Part shown: positions 20,563 through 32,429 of the stretch, piece after piece
How positions within the stretch are numbered: the stretch's first letter is position 1
How the letters are laid out: each line of letters begins with the position of its first letter
From: Diploptera punctata
Taxonomy: Eukaryota; Arthropoda; Insecta; Blattodea; Blaberidae
NCBI GenBank assembly: GCA_030220185.1
Contig: JASPKZ010003442.1
Location: forward strand, 443,501-507,500
Direction: 5' to 3'
DNA length: 64,000 bases
The notes under the pieces: model-generated
The model's database searches: none
What the model was told of the DNA's origin: nothing
The model's input: the letters and a program-made list of their open reading frames with translations, nothing else
Translations under genes and position numbers: made by a program

Positions 20563-21896
20563 CACTCACAGTTAACAGACTACCTCACCACACACGACTT
20601 ACTTGATGAGCATCAGTCTGGTTTTAGAACAGGACATCATACAAGTACTACACTACTTGACATTGTAGAGGACATAAGAGACTCAATGGACAAAAGCAAA
20701 CTCACCTCAATAGTCCTACTCGACTACAGCAAAGCCTTTGACACAGTAGATATAGACTTAATGCTAGCGAGACTAAAGACACTACATCTATCGAAAAACT
20801 GCCTTGATTGGTTTAGATCTTACCTCACTAATCGTCAGCAATCAGTTTCTGTTAATAATCGCATATCTTCCTGGCGCTTGGCGAGGAAAGGGGTACCTCA
20901 AGGCGGCGTCCTCGCTCCTCTTCTCTTCTCGATTTATATTAATGGCGTGACCAAGAAACTACAAAAATGCAAGCATCATCTTTACGCCACGACTTACAGA
21001 TTTACACACACTTTAGGCCTGACAAAATTAATGAATATATTGACAAAGTAAACACTGACCTCAGGCATATATCTTTATGGTCCAGACAATATGGGCTGAA
21101 ACTAAATGTAAACAAAACGCAAGCAATAATTATCGGACATCCAAGACTATTACGCTCCATAAACAATGACAATATGCCGGCTGTCATATTAGATAATGAA
21201 CAAATTCCTTATACCGACGTCGTTAAAAACTTGGGACTTTACTTAGATTCTTATTTAAATTGGCATGTGCAAGTAAAACAAACATCTAAAAGGATCTTCT
21301 CCATAATTCATTCCCTAAAGCGTCTTAAACATTTTCTTCCTACAGCTCTTAAAAGAATTTTAATCCAAACTTTAGTGATGCCGCATTTTGACTACTGTGA
21401 CGTTCTACTAACTGACATTAGTGACGGATTGTCGGACAAACTGCAGCGTGTCCATAATATGTGTATCAGATTCATATTTAATGTTCGAAAATGCGATCAC
21501 ATTTCTCCATTATTCCACAAATTGTCATGCCTACATCTAAAAGAGAGAAGAAAATCGCACTGTCTAATTCTCTTATTTAAGATCCTACATACCTCAATTC
21601 CCAATTATTTATCATCCCGTTTCCAGTATCTATCCTCAAACCATAACTTAATCACAAGATCACAACATAGTCTCTTGCTTATTATATTGCAACATAGGAC
21701 ATCACATCACTCCATGTTATATACCATCTTCACTTCTCGCAACTGGAATTCCCTACCACAAGAAATAAGGGTCTGCCGGACATTGTCATCTTTTAAAAGA
21801 AATCTAAATTTATGTATATTTGCTCTAACCTCGACTTCATTATTACCCAGTTTAAGGTATATATATATTAATTGGTGTTTCTCGTATAATTTATCA

Positions 21897-21941
<45 letters not shown>

Positions 21942-22128
21942 CGTATCATTATTGTTATTATCCTATAAAATATTGTTTGTACATGAAATTTACATTGCTA
22001 CATTTATTGTATCTTTAACTGTTTATAATTAGTATAGTGTATATCTATATTTGTCAAATATTTATTTGTATTTGTGCTGGTTGAGTGGAAGAGAGGGCCT
22101 TATGGCCTTAACTCTGCCAGAATAAATA

Positions 22129-22170
<42 letters not shown>
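20563..22170 (+). pseudogene. 3' part of the split CR1/Jockey-group LINE
   Basis: RT core with QLTDYLTTHDLLDEHQSGF, VLLDYSKAFDTVD (catalytic Asp), RKGVPQGGVLAPLLFSIYIN and then a break exactly in the active site. One G is missing between 20988 and 20989, so the expected YADD is read as YATT and the frame changes. The next frame continues with LQIYTHF, LWSRQYGLKLNVNKTQAIII and the C-terminus CIRFIFNVRKCDHISPLF. The 3' UTR has GAGGGCCTTATGGCC (hairpin) and AATAAATAAAG before a (TTA)n tail. Another 3' end of this family is at 32007-32200. Confidence 0.9.
21897..21942. repeat. (TTA)n inside the LINE 3' region
   Basis: An ATT/TTA tract translates as a run of tyrosines at the end of the LINE frame. 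The element's terminal (TTA)n tail lies separately at 22133-22170. Confidence 0.9.
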
Positions 22171-22172
<2 letters not shown>

Positions 22173-22209
22173 CCTATCTCCTGCTGAAAAATCCATGTAT
22201 ATACATATT

Positions 22210-22584
22210 TAAAAAATATCCATCCATCCATCCATAGTAATTCTGCCCGAAGGCAGGCCCTTCACTGCAATCATAGCATTTTCATGCTATGCTTGCAGCT
22301 TTACTAGGGAATTGTAGGTGTGGTAGCTTCCCGTTGCTTTCCACACCGGTGAAGAATGATGATGATGATGATAATGATAAGGATGATGATAATGATAAGG
22401 ATGATGATGATGGCCATATGACTTCGGGGACCGTTTGGGCCTTAAAGTTTTCCTGACATTTGTCTTACAGGTGAGGAAAAACCCCGATAAGAACCTCATC
22501 CAGAAAAACTGCCCCGACCGAGGATCGAACCCGGGCCCGCTGCGTGACAAGGCAGCACGTCACCTCGAGACCACAGCGGTGGAC
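22210..22584 (-). repeat. SINE, tail type A, full length
   Basis: Reverse of the 9838 copy: a CCATCCATCC tail, TTCTGCCCGAAGGCAGG, TTTCCACACCGGTGAAGAA, then the core and the tRNA-like head ending CCTCGAGACCACAGCGGTGG. The B box is intact (GGATCGAACCCGGGC on the plus strand). Confidence 0.9.
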
Positions 22585-22639
22585 TTAAAAAAATAATATA
22601 AATAATTCCATTCCATTAACGCAGTTGATCCTCTCACCT

Positions 22640-23070
22640 TACAGGCAGTCCACATTTACGTGCCACGCGCTACCCGGGCCTTACTTGACACGACTTGTCG
22701 GAGAGGAATTTTAACTTTGGATCGCATAGGCCTACATATTTTTTTACCACGCAAGGACATGTAGGGCCTTCCCGAATGAGGTATCAACTCAATGTCGGGG
22801 TCTCTTCCGAGACAACACAACACATTAAAGACGAAACACACCATTCACACACTCACATTCATCTTAAACATGGCTAATATGATGATGACTATGATGGCCA
22901 GATAATGATTGGGGATCGCTTGGGTGTCAAAGTTTCGTGACATTTGTCTTATAGGTGAGAAAAAAAAACCCGAAAAAACAATCACCCAGCAAACTTGTCC
23001 CGACCGGGGATTGAATCGGGGCCCGCTGCATACGAGGCAGCGATGTTACCCCGAAACCACAGTGGTGGAC
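22640..23070 (-). repeat. SINE with shared head and tail type C
   Basis: The head (plus strand CCCCGAAACCACAGTGGTGG at its edge) and the core to GGCCAGATAATG match the type-A SINE. The 3' module is different: ATGGCTAATATG, CATTCACACACTCACATTCA, GAGACAACACAAC, CAACTCAATGTCGGGG and GGGCCTTCCCGAATGAGG. The same module follows the same head at 34535 and, interrupted, at 51665. Confidence 0.8.
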
Positions 23071-23184
23071 AAAATATAATTAATAAATATAAATAAAGAT
23101 ATAAGTTTAATAAACTAATGATCTTCTTGGTGATAAAATCGTAATACATATAGTCAATGTAGACTACCCATTTCACCAATTCTT

Positions 23185-23541
23185 GGAAACCCCAAAGATA
23201 AAGTCGATTGTTTGAAAAAATCCGGTAGGCTATTTATGAAATTGAATGTAACGGTGATAGGAAATATGTTGGACAAACAAGACGATCTATTTTAACCAGA
23301 TTCAAAACATATTGCACATTTTAGATTCAATAGAATCTGGAGTTGCTCAGCATATTTCTGATTACGGTCAAGTTGCCGACAAAAGTAATCTTAGGCTGGT
23401 TCGTTCGGTCATTAGTTTCAAATTCCTTGACGTCCTTGAACGTTTATAAATCTATAAAAATAAAGACAAAATTATAAATAAAGACAAGCACCCTATTCCA
23501 TACAGCGCCCTCTTTTCTTTAATTGAAAGAAACGAGGATTA
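23185..23541 (+). pseudogene. Penelope-like element GIY-YIG endonuclease remnant
   Basis: Across three frames the sequence reads LGNPKDKVDCLKKSG, YEIECNGDRKYVGQTRRS, RFNRIESG, VAQHISDYG, LVRSVISFKFLDVLERL and INKDKHPIPYSALFSL. YEIEC...YVGQT...R matches the GIY-YIG endonuclease that follows the RT in Penelope-like elements. At least two frameshifts and a stop make it inactive. No Penelope RT or terminal repeats were found nearby. Confidence 0.8.
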
Positions 23542-23544
23542 GTT

Positions 23545-25085
23545 TTATTATGCCATACAGTTTACATGTAATTGACATGTGACCTAGTTTGTTTTTAATT
23601 GGATTCTGTTTATTCATTTACCGTGTTTGTATTTAGTCTTGAAAATGACAGCTTGGCTGTTCAAACATGTTGACTTTTTAAACTTTTAATTGGTGAAATG
23701 GGTATATTGACTACATATAAGTAATACATAAAATAATAAATAAGCGATTAAAAATACATAAATAGAATACTTCTTACAACAATAATTCTGACAGCATTTA
23801 GTGTTGTCGTTTAGTGATGATGTTTCTATTGATATTGTAATAGTATGTTACCCACACTCAGTGAAGCTGATTCTAATATTGATAAGACATCCTTATGGGG
23901 TAGCCCATACCTGTGTGGATATTATAATAGGACATGTGACGCACAACTGAAGAACAGAGACGTACGACTTGGTGCACCGGATATGACGACCGCTCATCCA
24001 TCATCTTTTCTCTCCACCATCGCCTTCATTTGTCTGTCTTTATATAATATATATATGTTTTTTTTTTCTTTCATCCTGTGAGGTTCCATGTACACGCGGG
24101 GCGAGTGAAACATTTTGTGACTCCATTACTGGACAGTCATGTTCATATCAAAAAGTGTCACAAGTCACTAAACAGATTTTCGTTGACCCTTATCTGATAT
24201 TATTTCTTGTTATGCATTAACATTTAGGAAGAAAATGTATGGCAATTTGAGATTAATTTTAATTAAACCATTTGGCAGTATACATTTATAGTAGTCTATA
24301 CAAATAAAAATATAAATCTATGTTTTATGGTACCTAAATGCCGAATTGGCCAATGCTCCTATGTTAAGTTGGAAAAATATTCAATTACAAGAAAATGCAT
24401 CACTATATAACATCGAAGCTTAAAAAAGAAGCTAGTTTTAATTTTAACAATTATTTTACTTTTTCAATAATCTTTCACCTGATATTTTTCCTTTTCCTGT
24501 AATTTGTATTTTATTTATTGTGTCCCAACTGTACTGTTCGTTATTTTGTAAGTTAGATCATTTGACAATATGTGTTTTATAGACACTGTCTAATAAATGC
24601 CATATTTTAGACAAATTTGTATTGATTTTTTTTCTGACAAGAAATTAAATTACTCTTTCAATGAGATACAGTCAGATTCTATGGTTTTGAGCCATCTTTC
24701 AGAAAGGTTTATTATTCCGCGACGATACCAGACTCTTGTTTTTTATATGAAGATCCACTTCCACAGCTTGAATGTTCCTTTTTTTTATTTTTTATATTCT
24801 TCTATTTGACGAAAAAAATGGGAAATAGAGGCTATGGATCATAACTGATGGTAATCTGAAGGCTAAAAGATCAAGGCTAGTAGGAGTTCGATTCATCCCA
24901 AATTCTGATTTTTTGCCATGGTTGTTCATGCAGTATGAAGTACGGTCAGGTTTTAATTTGTGACCCTCAAAATTCATGAACTCGTTGTTGAAAATAAATA
25001 TCCTCATCGCAGTCCGTTTGGAATAAACTGTCTACAAATCACACTTTCAAAATTCCACCACAAACACGACATTATATTAAAAACC
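23545..25085. other. No recognised feature
   Basis: 1.5 kb of AT-rich sequence with no family I can name. Short frames such as 23845-24081 show no motif. Confidence 0.3.
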
Positions 25086-25087
25086 GA

Positions 25088-25240
25088 TAGCCCGTCGCTG
25101 TGGCGTAGTCGGTAGAGTCCCTACCTTCCACTCCAGGGACCCAGGTTCGGTTCACGGCGGGGTAAGGGATTTTTAAAAATCTCTACCTTGGGACTGGGTG
25201 TGTGTCGTGTCCAGTTGTACCCATTGGGTTTAATTCCTCT
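25088..25240 (+). repeat. tRNA-derived SINE-like repeat
   Basis: GTGGCGTAGTCGGTAGAG (A-box/D-arm-like) and CCCAGGTTCGGTTCACG (B-box-like) are spaced as in a tRNA. A body with TGGGACTGGGTGTGTGTCGT and CCCATTGGGTTTAATTCC follows. Single copy in the window. Confidence 0.6.
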
Positions 25241-26014
25241 AAAAAATATATTAAAAATCGATACTACGTACTTAACAGAAAAATCATGTAACTGGGCAAT
25301 GCCCTGTTAAGTTTGTTGTGATACAAATGCAGTGAGAAGAATTTATTTTATTTAACTCGGTTTGTAAAGTGATTTATATATACAAGATGTATATCATTAC
25401 TATTTCATATCTGTATCTAGGTTCACCTATTTTTTTCTCCCAAAGATCCCGTAGTATAAATTTTGAAGAGTTTATACTGCCACCCATTCTAGCTTCATGG
25501 ACATTCTGTGTCTCCTCTTAATTAACTGTGTTCTTACGATCTTAAGATATCACAAAATTTATTTTTATTTTGTAATTTATTACAAAAGAGCCGGATGTTC
25601 AGTTATAATGTTCATTGTAGGTCTTCCAATTCGCAAAAAGAACAAAACCAATATTCAGACCTAATCCAAAAATAAAATTGAAGAGAGAAATGTATAGGAT
25701 AAGCTATACAGACATTAAGCATGGCTGGTAAGTCTATTTATTTTAAATGTCATTATATGTTAAATTACGATGAAAAGTAATGAAATTAAGTTTTTTTCGA
25801 AAAAAAAAGACCAATAAAATTATTTTCATTCAATGTTTGCGAAAATTGTGACGCAATGAGTGAATAGTGTATGTTATCTTAAATGTTCTATTGTCTCGTA
25901 AATGTTCCCGGTATTAAGATAATAACTCGAGAAGTGTGGGGCACATACAAGTATCTCTAAAGGCGAGTTTAAACTAAGGTAAAGAAAGAAAAATAAAGTT
26001 ATAGGATAATATCT
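25241..26014. other. No recognised feature
   Basis: Unassigned AT-rich sequence before the LINE copy at 26015. Confidence 0.3.
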
Positions 26015-27140
26015 ATGGGCCAACACGCATACTCTGTTGAACAGCACTAAGAAATTGGGATTGAAAATAAACATCTACAAAACTAAATATATGGTCACAC
26101 ATGCATACACATTATAATGCGTGTCCCAATAAGAACGCCGGATTTAATAATGCACAAAATAAACTATATTTGAAAGAAATTGCATATATTTATACATGAG
26201 CACAAAGGGTATACGTTCCGATTTAAGTATGGAAAATGACATCTGACATATGTCCATCACGAGACGCTCTACAGCTAGTGACTCTGTCTATGAAATTTGT
26301 GATTACTTTTGCACAGTCTTGGCGCTGACACGTCGAATTTCCTGCTTCAGGTCTTGTATGGTTCGGGGATTGTGTTCATAAACCTGTGATTTGATAAACC
26401 CCCAAAGAAAGAAGTCACATGACCTTGGTGGCCAATTTTGGTCACCTCTGCGCGATTCCGGCCTAAGAGCACGAAGCCTTCGTACAGTTTGAGCATAACA
26501 CACACCATTCTGGTAATGAGTTTTCACAATTAAAACTCATTGTTCTGCAGTATAACACTCCATATCCAGTAATTGCAACAAATATAGAAAACAAAAAGTG
26601 TAGGTAGAGTGCTGCCAACCTTGTAGTAAAAATTGGCTGCCAATTCAAATCCGGCGTTCTTATTGGGACACCATATATAATGGACATATATAATGACACA
26701 TGTAGACATTTTGAAGTAGTCACTGAAAACAAATGCCTAGGAACAATAATTAGAAACATGGTAGGCCTATATTATTTAAAAGAGAGAGAAAATATCACTA
26801 ATATTTGAGAATAAATAGCTTGGCAAAATTTTTGGACCAAAGAGTATGATCAGACAGGTGAAGGGAGAAGATTTTAACAACAGTGAGCTGCCGTACATGA
26901 TCTTCATGTGGAACTATATGTAATAAGAAAATTAAGTCTCGTTGACTATGATGAGAAGGACATATGGTACAGAGGGAAAATGAAAAGGAGCATGAAAACT
27001 CATTGCAGTTAAGTGGGAAAGTGCCCAGAAGATGGGCCAAGAATGAGGTGGGAGAATAATATTAACCATGATCTGAGACGTAAATTATACAAGGGATGAC
27101 TGGAAAATATTAGATCAAGGGGTCGATAATTAGTAATAAG
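26015..27140 (+). pseudogene. Decayed main-family LINE split by a small DNA transposon
   Basis: Fragments matching the main LINE family lie on both sides of 26120-26672: GCCAACACGCATACTCTG and AACTAAATATATGGTCACAC to the left; CCTAGGAACAATAATTAG, TTTTTGGACCAAAGAG and AAGAATGAGGTGGGAGAATA to the right. The 3' end is internally deleted, passing straight from GATCAAGG to GTCGATAATTAG. No usable frame remains. Confidence 0.8.
26120..26672 (-). mobile_element. Internally deleted DNA transposon with 25-bp terminal inverted repeats
   Basis: Left end GTGTCCCAATAAGAACGCCG plus GATTT (26121-26145) is repeated inverted at 26647-26671 without mismatch. Inside, the minus-strand frame at 26303-26527 reads TVRRLRALRPESRR then NWPPRSCDFFLWGFIKSQVY. 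This looks like an N-terminal DNA-binding segment joined to the C-terminal WPPRS..DFFLWG part of a DUF4817/DDE_3 transposase, so the catalytic middle was lost. Flanks carry CATTATAATG and CATATATAATG, and the uninterrupted LINE has one such site. A ~10-bp duplication or a TA duplication are both possible. Confidence 0.8.
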
Positions 27141-28256
<1,116 letters not shown>

Positions 28257-28479
28257 TCAATATTAAGAACAATAATAATTTTAGTTAGTAATATAATGAT
28301 TTAAGGCGATGTGCTGACCACATGTTACTCACTGATAAGCGTAACTAAATGGCCAATAACCTCTCGCTAGGGAGCACCCATGACTCCTTGAGGGACGTAA
28401 GGGTACATACATAAACACATACATATACATGTACATATATACATACCCTATTTTCATGTAACTTTTCATTGTAGCACGG

Positions 28480-28916
28480 AATATATCGATAATGACATCT
28501 GACATAAAAAAATCCTATAACCCGATCGCAGCGTCACCTACCGAGTCCAATTATGTATCTAAACCATTCAAGGACCCTCTCAAACACAAATTCAAAATTG
28601 CATCAACGTTGTTTTGAATCGTTTAGGCAGTTTTTAATTTCGGGTTTTCAGTAAACCTTCACCTTTAATTGAAGGATTTTCCTTCATTTTTGGATAATAC
28701 CTGCCTCGGTTTGTTTTAATAAAATATACTGAGTTTTGTTGTGAAACATAGAATAATGTGAAAATAAATTTTCACTCCAGGAGAACTCCAACACCTTCGG
28801 TTTTAGAGGGTCCAATTTATTGTGAATCTAAACCTTCGAAGGATCCAATCAGGCACACAGAAAAAAAAAATCAAAATCCATCCAGTAGTTTAGGATGAGT
28901 TGAGTGACAAACACAA

Positions 28917-28920
<4 letters not shown>
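28480..28920 (+). repeat. Repeat E, two modules
   Basis: Shares with 42408-43290 the landmarks AGCGTCACCTACCGAGTCC, TCTAAACCATTCAAGGACC (28558) and TCTAAACCTTCGAAGGATCC (28830), TTTATTTTAATAAAATATACTGAG-like sequence and the end GAGTGACAAACAC. Module spacing is about 272 nt. Not assigned to a known class. Confidence 0.6.
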
Positions 28921-28976
<56 letters not shown>

Positions 28977-28978
28977 AA

Positions 28979-29007
28979 TTAATATTTTTACTTTAATCTT
29001 GCATATA

Positions 29008-29043
<36 letters not shown>

Positions 29044-29188
29044 TATTATAAATATATTTTTGACATTTGGCAATGAAGGCAAATATGATATGAAAAGAAA
29101 AATGAATGCTTGAGTCGGGATTCGAACTAGACTTTAGAGACTCGAGTTCGAATCCCGACTCAAGCATTCATTTTTCTTTTCATATCAT

Positions 29189-29222
<34 letters not shown>

Positions 29223-29265
29223 CCTATATATGTTGGTATATGCAAGATTAAAGTAAAAATATTAA
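28979..29265. repeat. Nested inverted repeats around a tRNA-like fragment and (TA)n
   Basis: Outer arms 28979-29011 and 29233-29265 are a perfect 33-bp inverted pair (GCATATACCAA facing TTGGTATATGC). Inner arms 29083-29128 and 29145-29190 are a perfect 46-bp pair containing the T-arm of tRNA-like family T (AGTTCGAATCCCGACTCAAG), with a 16-nt loop. (TA)n tracts sit between the arms. Confidence 0.9.
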
Positions 29266-30076
29266 AATAATTTATTAATAATTAGATATATTTTTTAAAA
29301 TGTACCATTGCTTAATATTATATACATTAGAAATTTTATAATAAAGAGCGACTTAATATTGGCTCTTAAAGTTCCAACTGAGGAATTATGCATGAATCAA
29401 ATTCTACTTTCATAAAGTCTGAATATTCATAGCTTCAATATCATTGATGACCAATAGTTTTTAATGTGACCCCTAATTATTTGTTTTTAGTTTTGCGTTT
29501 ATAGATACATTTAGGTTCATGGAACGGGATTATTTTGTTGTTTTCGTATATTATGTCGATTATAAATTAGCTGTAAGTTTTAGGTCAATGAAATTAAATC
29601 GTATACTTGCTTGGAGACGAGTTTTAAAGAATTACGGAGTACTTTGGTTTAACAGTGGTTGGTATACCTTTTACCTTGAATGTTCGGTAACGGAAATCAT
29701 CAAAGAAGACCGAATCCCAGAACATTAATGATGGGAGAGTTAATTCATATTCTTTGGTACTTGATGTTTGAATGCGACTATGCGAGTTTTTATTGTTTTA
29801 TTATCAGGGTTGTCTTAATGTTATCTTTAGTTCCCATCCAAGTACCGATCCGGCGCTGAGACCCGTCTTGCCGTCAAGAATGGTGACAAATGAAAGCAGT
29901 AACCGCGTATAGTGTGGGAGTGCGGCCATAATTACAGCGAGTACTACAAAAAAAAAAGATAGTGTTGTCTACTTGGAGATAAAAGTGTCGTATGCATAAT
30001 ACAGGCTGGGATAACTCACTTTGTTGCTTTATCACAAGTGTTACCAACTTAGTTAACTAGAGATAAAATATACCAT
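29266..30076. other. No recognised feature
   Basis: A 69-codon plus-strand frame at 29519-29728 has no motif I recognise. The rest is AT-rich and unassigned. Confidence 0.3.
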
Positions 30077-30157
30077 TTGAGCCGGAATTTGAATCCAAGA
30101 TATCGAGATTTGGTGATTGTGCTCTACCATTGAATTATTTTGACATACTTTCCGGAG
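30077..30157 (-). repeat. tRNA-like sequence (minus strand)
   Basis: On the minus strand TTCAATGGTAGAGCACAATC resembles the D arm with an A box, and TTGGATTCAAATTCCGGC the T arm with a B box, ~45 nt apart. The acceptor is not well paired. Pseudo-tRNA or SINE head. Confidence 0.45.
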
Positions 30158-30479
30158 CCTCAAACCTAAATAGCCCAATGTTAAAGCGCCAAAGCATAAA
30201 GCTGTGTATCTTGGACATGAATAAAAAATAGTATGTTTGGTCACGTTAACTACAATAAAATAAGTATAAAGTTCAAACTACTGTACAAAGATAAAGTAGT
30301 ATTAGAAATAAGCATCATCCAATCATTGTTCAATAATCAAATTTAACGCGAGATCAAACACTGGGCCAGGTGCAAAGTTGAAGCTCTAGTTAGAAGTACG
30401 ATCTGGAGACGACTTTTCTGAAAAAAAAAGTCCATTTCAGGTTTTTAATTTGTTGACGGTACAGTGAAATACCATCATA

Positions 30480-31700
30480 CTGTTTTGGCGAATTCCGATA
30501 TGGGGCTATTGAAATCGTCATGAAAATATTTTCGAAAAAGACAATTACAGATAATCACCGATTCTGCCTAGTAGATACCGAAAATTACCTTGATCAAAAT
30601 TTAAATTTTGTGCCCGTGTGTGCGTGTGTGCGTGCGTGTTTAACGTTTTAGCGGCCGCAATTTTTGTTTAATCGAAACCAAACTTGGCACAATCTTCTAT
30701 TTCCTTTCCAGGAGTAGGTCACTGTGACCTGTTTCGGTCTCAAGTCCATTGTTTCCTTGGTCATCCCATAGATCTTTTTCCATGCGGTTTGTTGGTGTTG
30801 ATCTTTTTGGGTAATCTTGTATTGTCCATTCTGTCTAAATGTTCTTTCCATCGGTATTTGTACTCTTCTAGTTTATCGAGTATTGAAAATATCTCCAGTT
30901 CATTTCTTATTGATTCATTATGTAATCTATCCATGCGTGTACATCCTTTTACTGATCTTAAAAATTTCATTTCAGCGGCTTGAATGTGTGAGATATCTTT
31001 TTTTTGTAGGTACCCAAGATTCAGATCCATATAAAAGAACAGGAACAGCCATAATTTTATAAAACCTGAGCTGAGCTTCTGTTCGAGTCTTTCGAAGGGT
31101 TCTTCTTATGGCGCCACACATCATTTGATATTGGTTTAATTTATGTATATCCCAATCATAGCTATATGTTATATCTGAACCAAGATAGTTAAAGTGTGCT
31201 ATCTGTTCTATTATTTCATTATTGATTACTATTTTTGCTCTGACTGGCAGTTTGCTCTAAAAAGAAATAATTTCAGTTTTTGGAGTTGGCATATATAAAT
31301 TAATTAAAAATTAAGAGTTCGTTAACCAGCAAAATAGAACAATTAAGTGTAGGAGTTCACCCGAAACAAAAATTAAAAGAAAAATTCTAGCGGTCGTAAT
31401 ATCCGATGCTTCGCAATGAAACTCAATAATATATGCAAATAATAAACAAGGAAGGTATTTTCCAATAACCAGTCAAATCCGATCTTTGGAAGTGGGGGTT
31501 TACCTGAAACCCGAATTAAAATTTGGCTCTATGTTTGGTTCATCGCAATGTTTGGTTCGCCGTAATGCATAGGCCTACCATACAATTTAATTATCTCTTA
31601 AATTGACAAGGTATCCTATAAGATATATTAGTTTATTAAATATGTTTAATATTTTCAATAAAGTAATGGAAAAATGAATCGGTAGATATTTTGAAAACAC
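30480..31700 (+). repeat. Repeat E copy interrupted by a LINE fragment
   Basis: Left part: ATTCCGATATGGGGC, TCATGAAAATATTTTCGAAA, then GCGGCCGCAATTTTTGTTTA and CCAAACTTGGCAC (to ~30690). Right part from ~31310: GTTCGTTAACCAGCAAAATA and GGGGGTTTACCTGAAAC. A LINE fragment occupies the middle (30690-31265). The copy at 55720-57110 is interrupted at a comparable place by a different LINE family. Confidence 0.6.
30690..31265 (-). pseudogene. LINE connector fragment, YGSE family (minus strand)
   Basis: On the minus strand: VINNEIIEQIAHFNYLGSDI, MAVPVLLYGSESWVPTKK, a frameshift in an A run near 31005, then ISHIQAAEMKFLRSVKGCTR and YKYRWKEHLDRMDNTRLPKK. The same family as 57880-58560. The RT catalytic region is absent. 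Confidence 0.8.
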
Positions 31701-31701
31701 C

Positions 31702-31882
31702 CAGTTGTAGGCCAAGAATGAGGTGGGAGAATAATATTAACCACGATTTGTGGGACGTAGATTATACAGGGAATGATTAGAAAACGTTAGCTCAGGATAG
31801 GGATGTATGGAGATCTTATGTCGCGCGCCCATGAACTTATGGGTTCAATAGAGGCAACTGAGTTAGTTAGTTAGTTAGTAAG
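31702..31882 (+). pseudogene. LINE 3' end, main family
   Basis: About 180 bp from AGGCCAAGAATGAGGTGGGA to GTTCAATAGAGGCAACTGAG followed by (GTTA)n. It is the shortest 5'-truncated copy of the family in the window. Confidence 0.85.
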
Positions 31883-32003
31883 ATCTTTTTTCAATTGGTG
31901 TCAAATTATAACAGTAATGACTTACGGTAATTGATAATTTGTTTTCACTGCAGTCCAAGTTGGTATCAGAAATTTAGTTTCTTCAATTTAACGAGAAAAA
32001 TAT

Positions 32004-32006
<3 letters not shown>

Positions 32007-32060
<54 letters not shown>

Positions 32061-32200
32061 TATTTATTCTGGCAGCGTTAAGGCCATAAGGCCCTCTCTT
32101 CCACTCAACCAGCACAAATACAAATAAATATTCGACAAATGTAGATATACACTATACTAATTATAAACAGTTAAAGATATAATAAATGGAGCAATAACAG
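32007..32200 (-). pseudogene. 3' UTR of the CR1/Jockey-group LINE (minus strand)
   Basis: (TAA)n then CTTTATTTATTCTGGCAG, GGCCATAAGGCCCTCTCTTC and TTATAAACAGTTAAAGATA. This is the reverse complement of 21990-22170, the 3' end of the LINE that hosts the BEL element. Only UTR is present. Confidence 0.85.
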
Positions 32201-32345
32201 AAAAATGGGACCGTAGATTCAATTTTTTTGAGAAATTCGCTTACTTTCTGCGCAACGGACTTTACTTTTCCAATAGCGTCTCCCTTATTTAGTCTTGTGA
32301 ACACAGTGTCACTAGTTACGGAGATTAAAAAAAATAATAAATTGA

Positions 32346-32425
32346 CCTTCTCTGGCAGGTGTGCATAAATAGCTCATAGGTAGAGTGCCAGCGCGTAAAG
32401 ATGGAGATCTTGGGTTCAATTTCCT
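32346..32425 (+). repeat. tRNA-like sequence
   Basis: ATAGCTCATAGGTAGAGTG (A-box/D arm) and CTTGGGTTCAATTTCC (B box) are spaced as in a tRNA. Flanks are unassigned. Confidence 0.5.
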
Positions 32426-32429
32426 CTGT

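Noticed and set aside
20464..20567. Start of the LINE frame inside the BEL LTR
   Set aside because: The first ~35 codons are LTR sequence fused to the LINE by insertion.
29519..29728. A 69-codon frame as a small host gene
   Set aside because: No recognisable motif, no conservation evidence available; length is within chance expectation.
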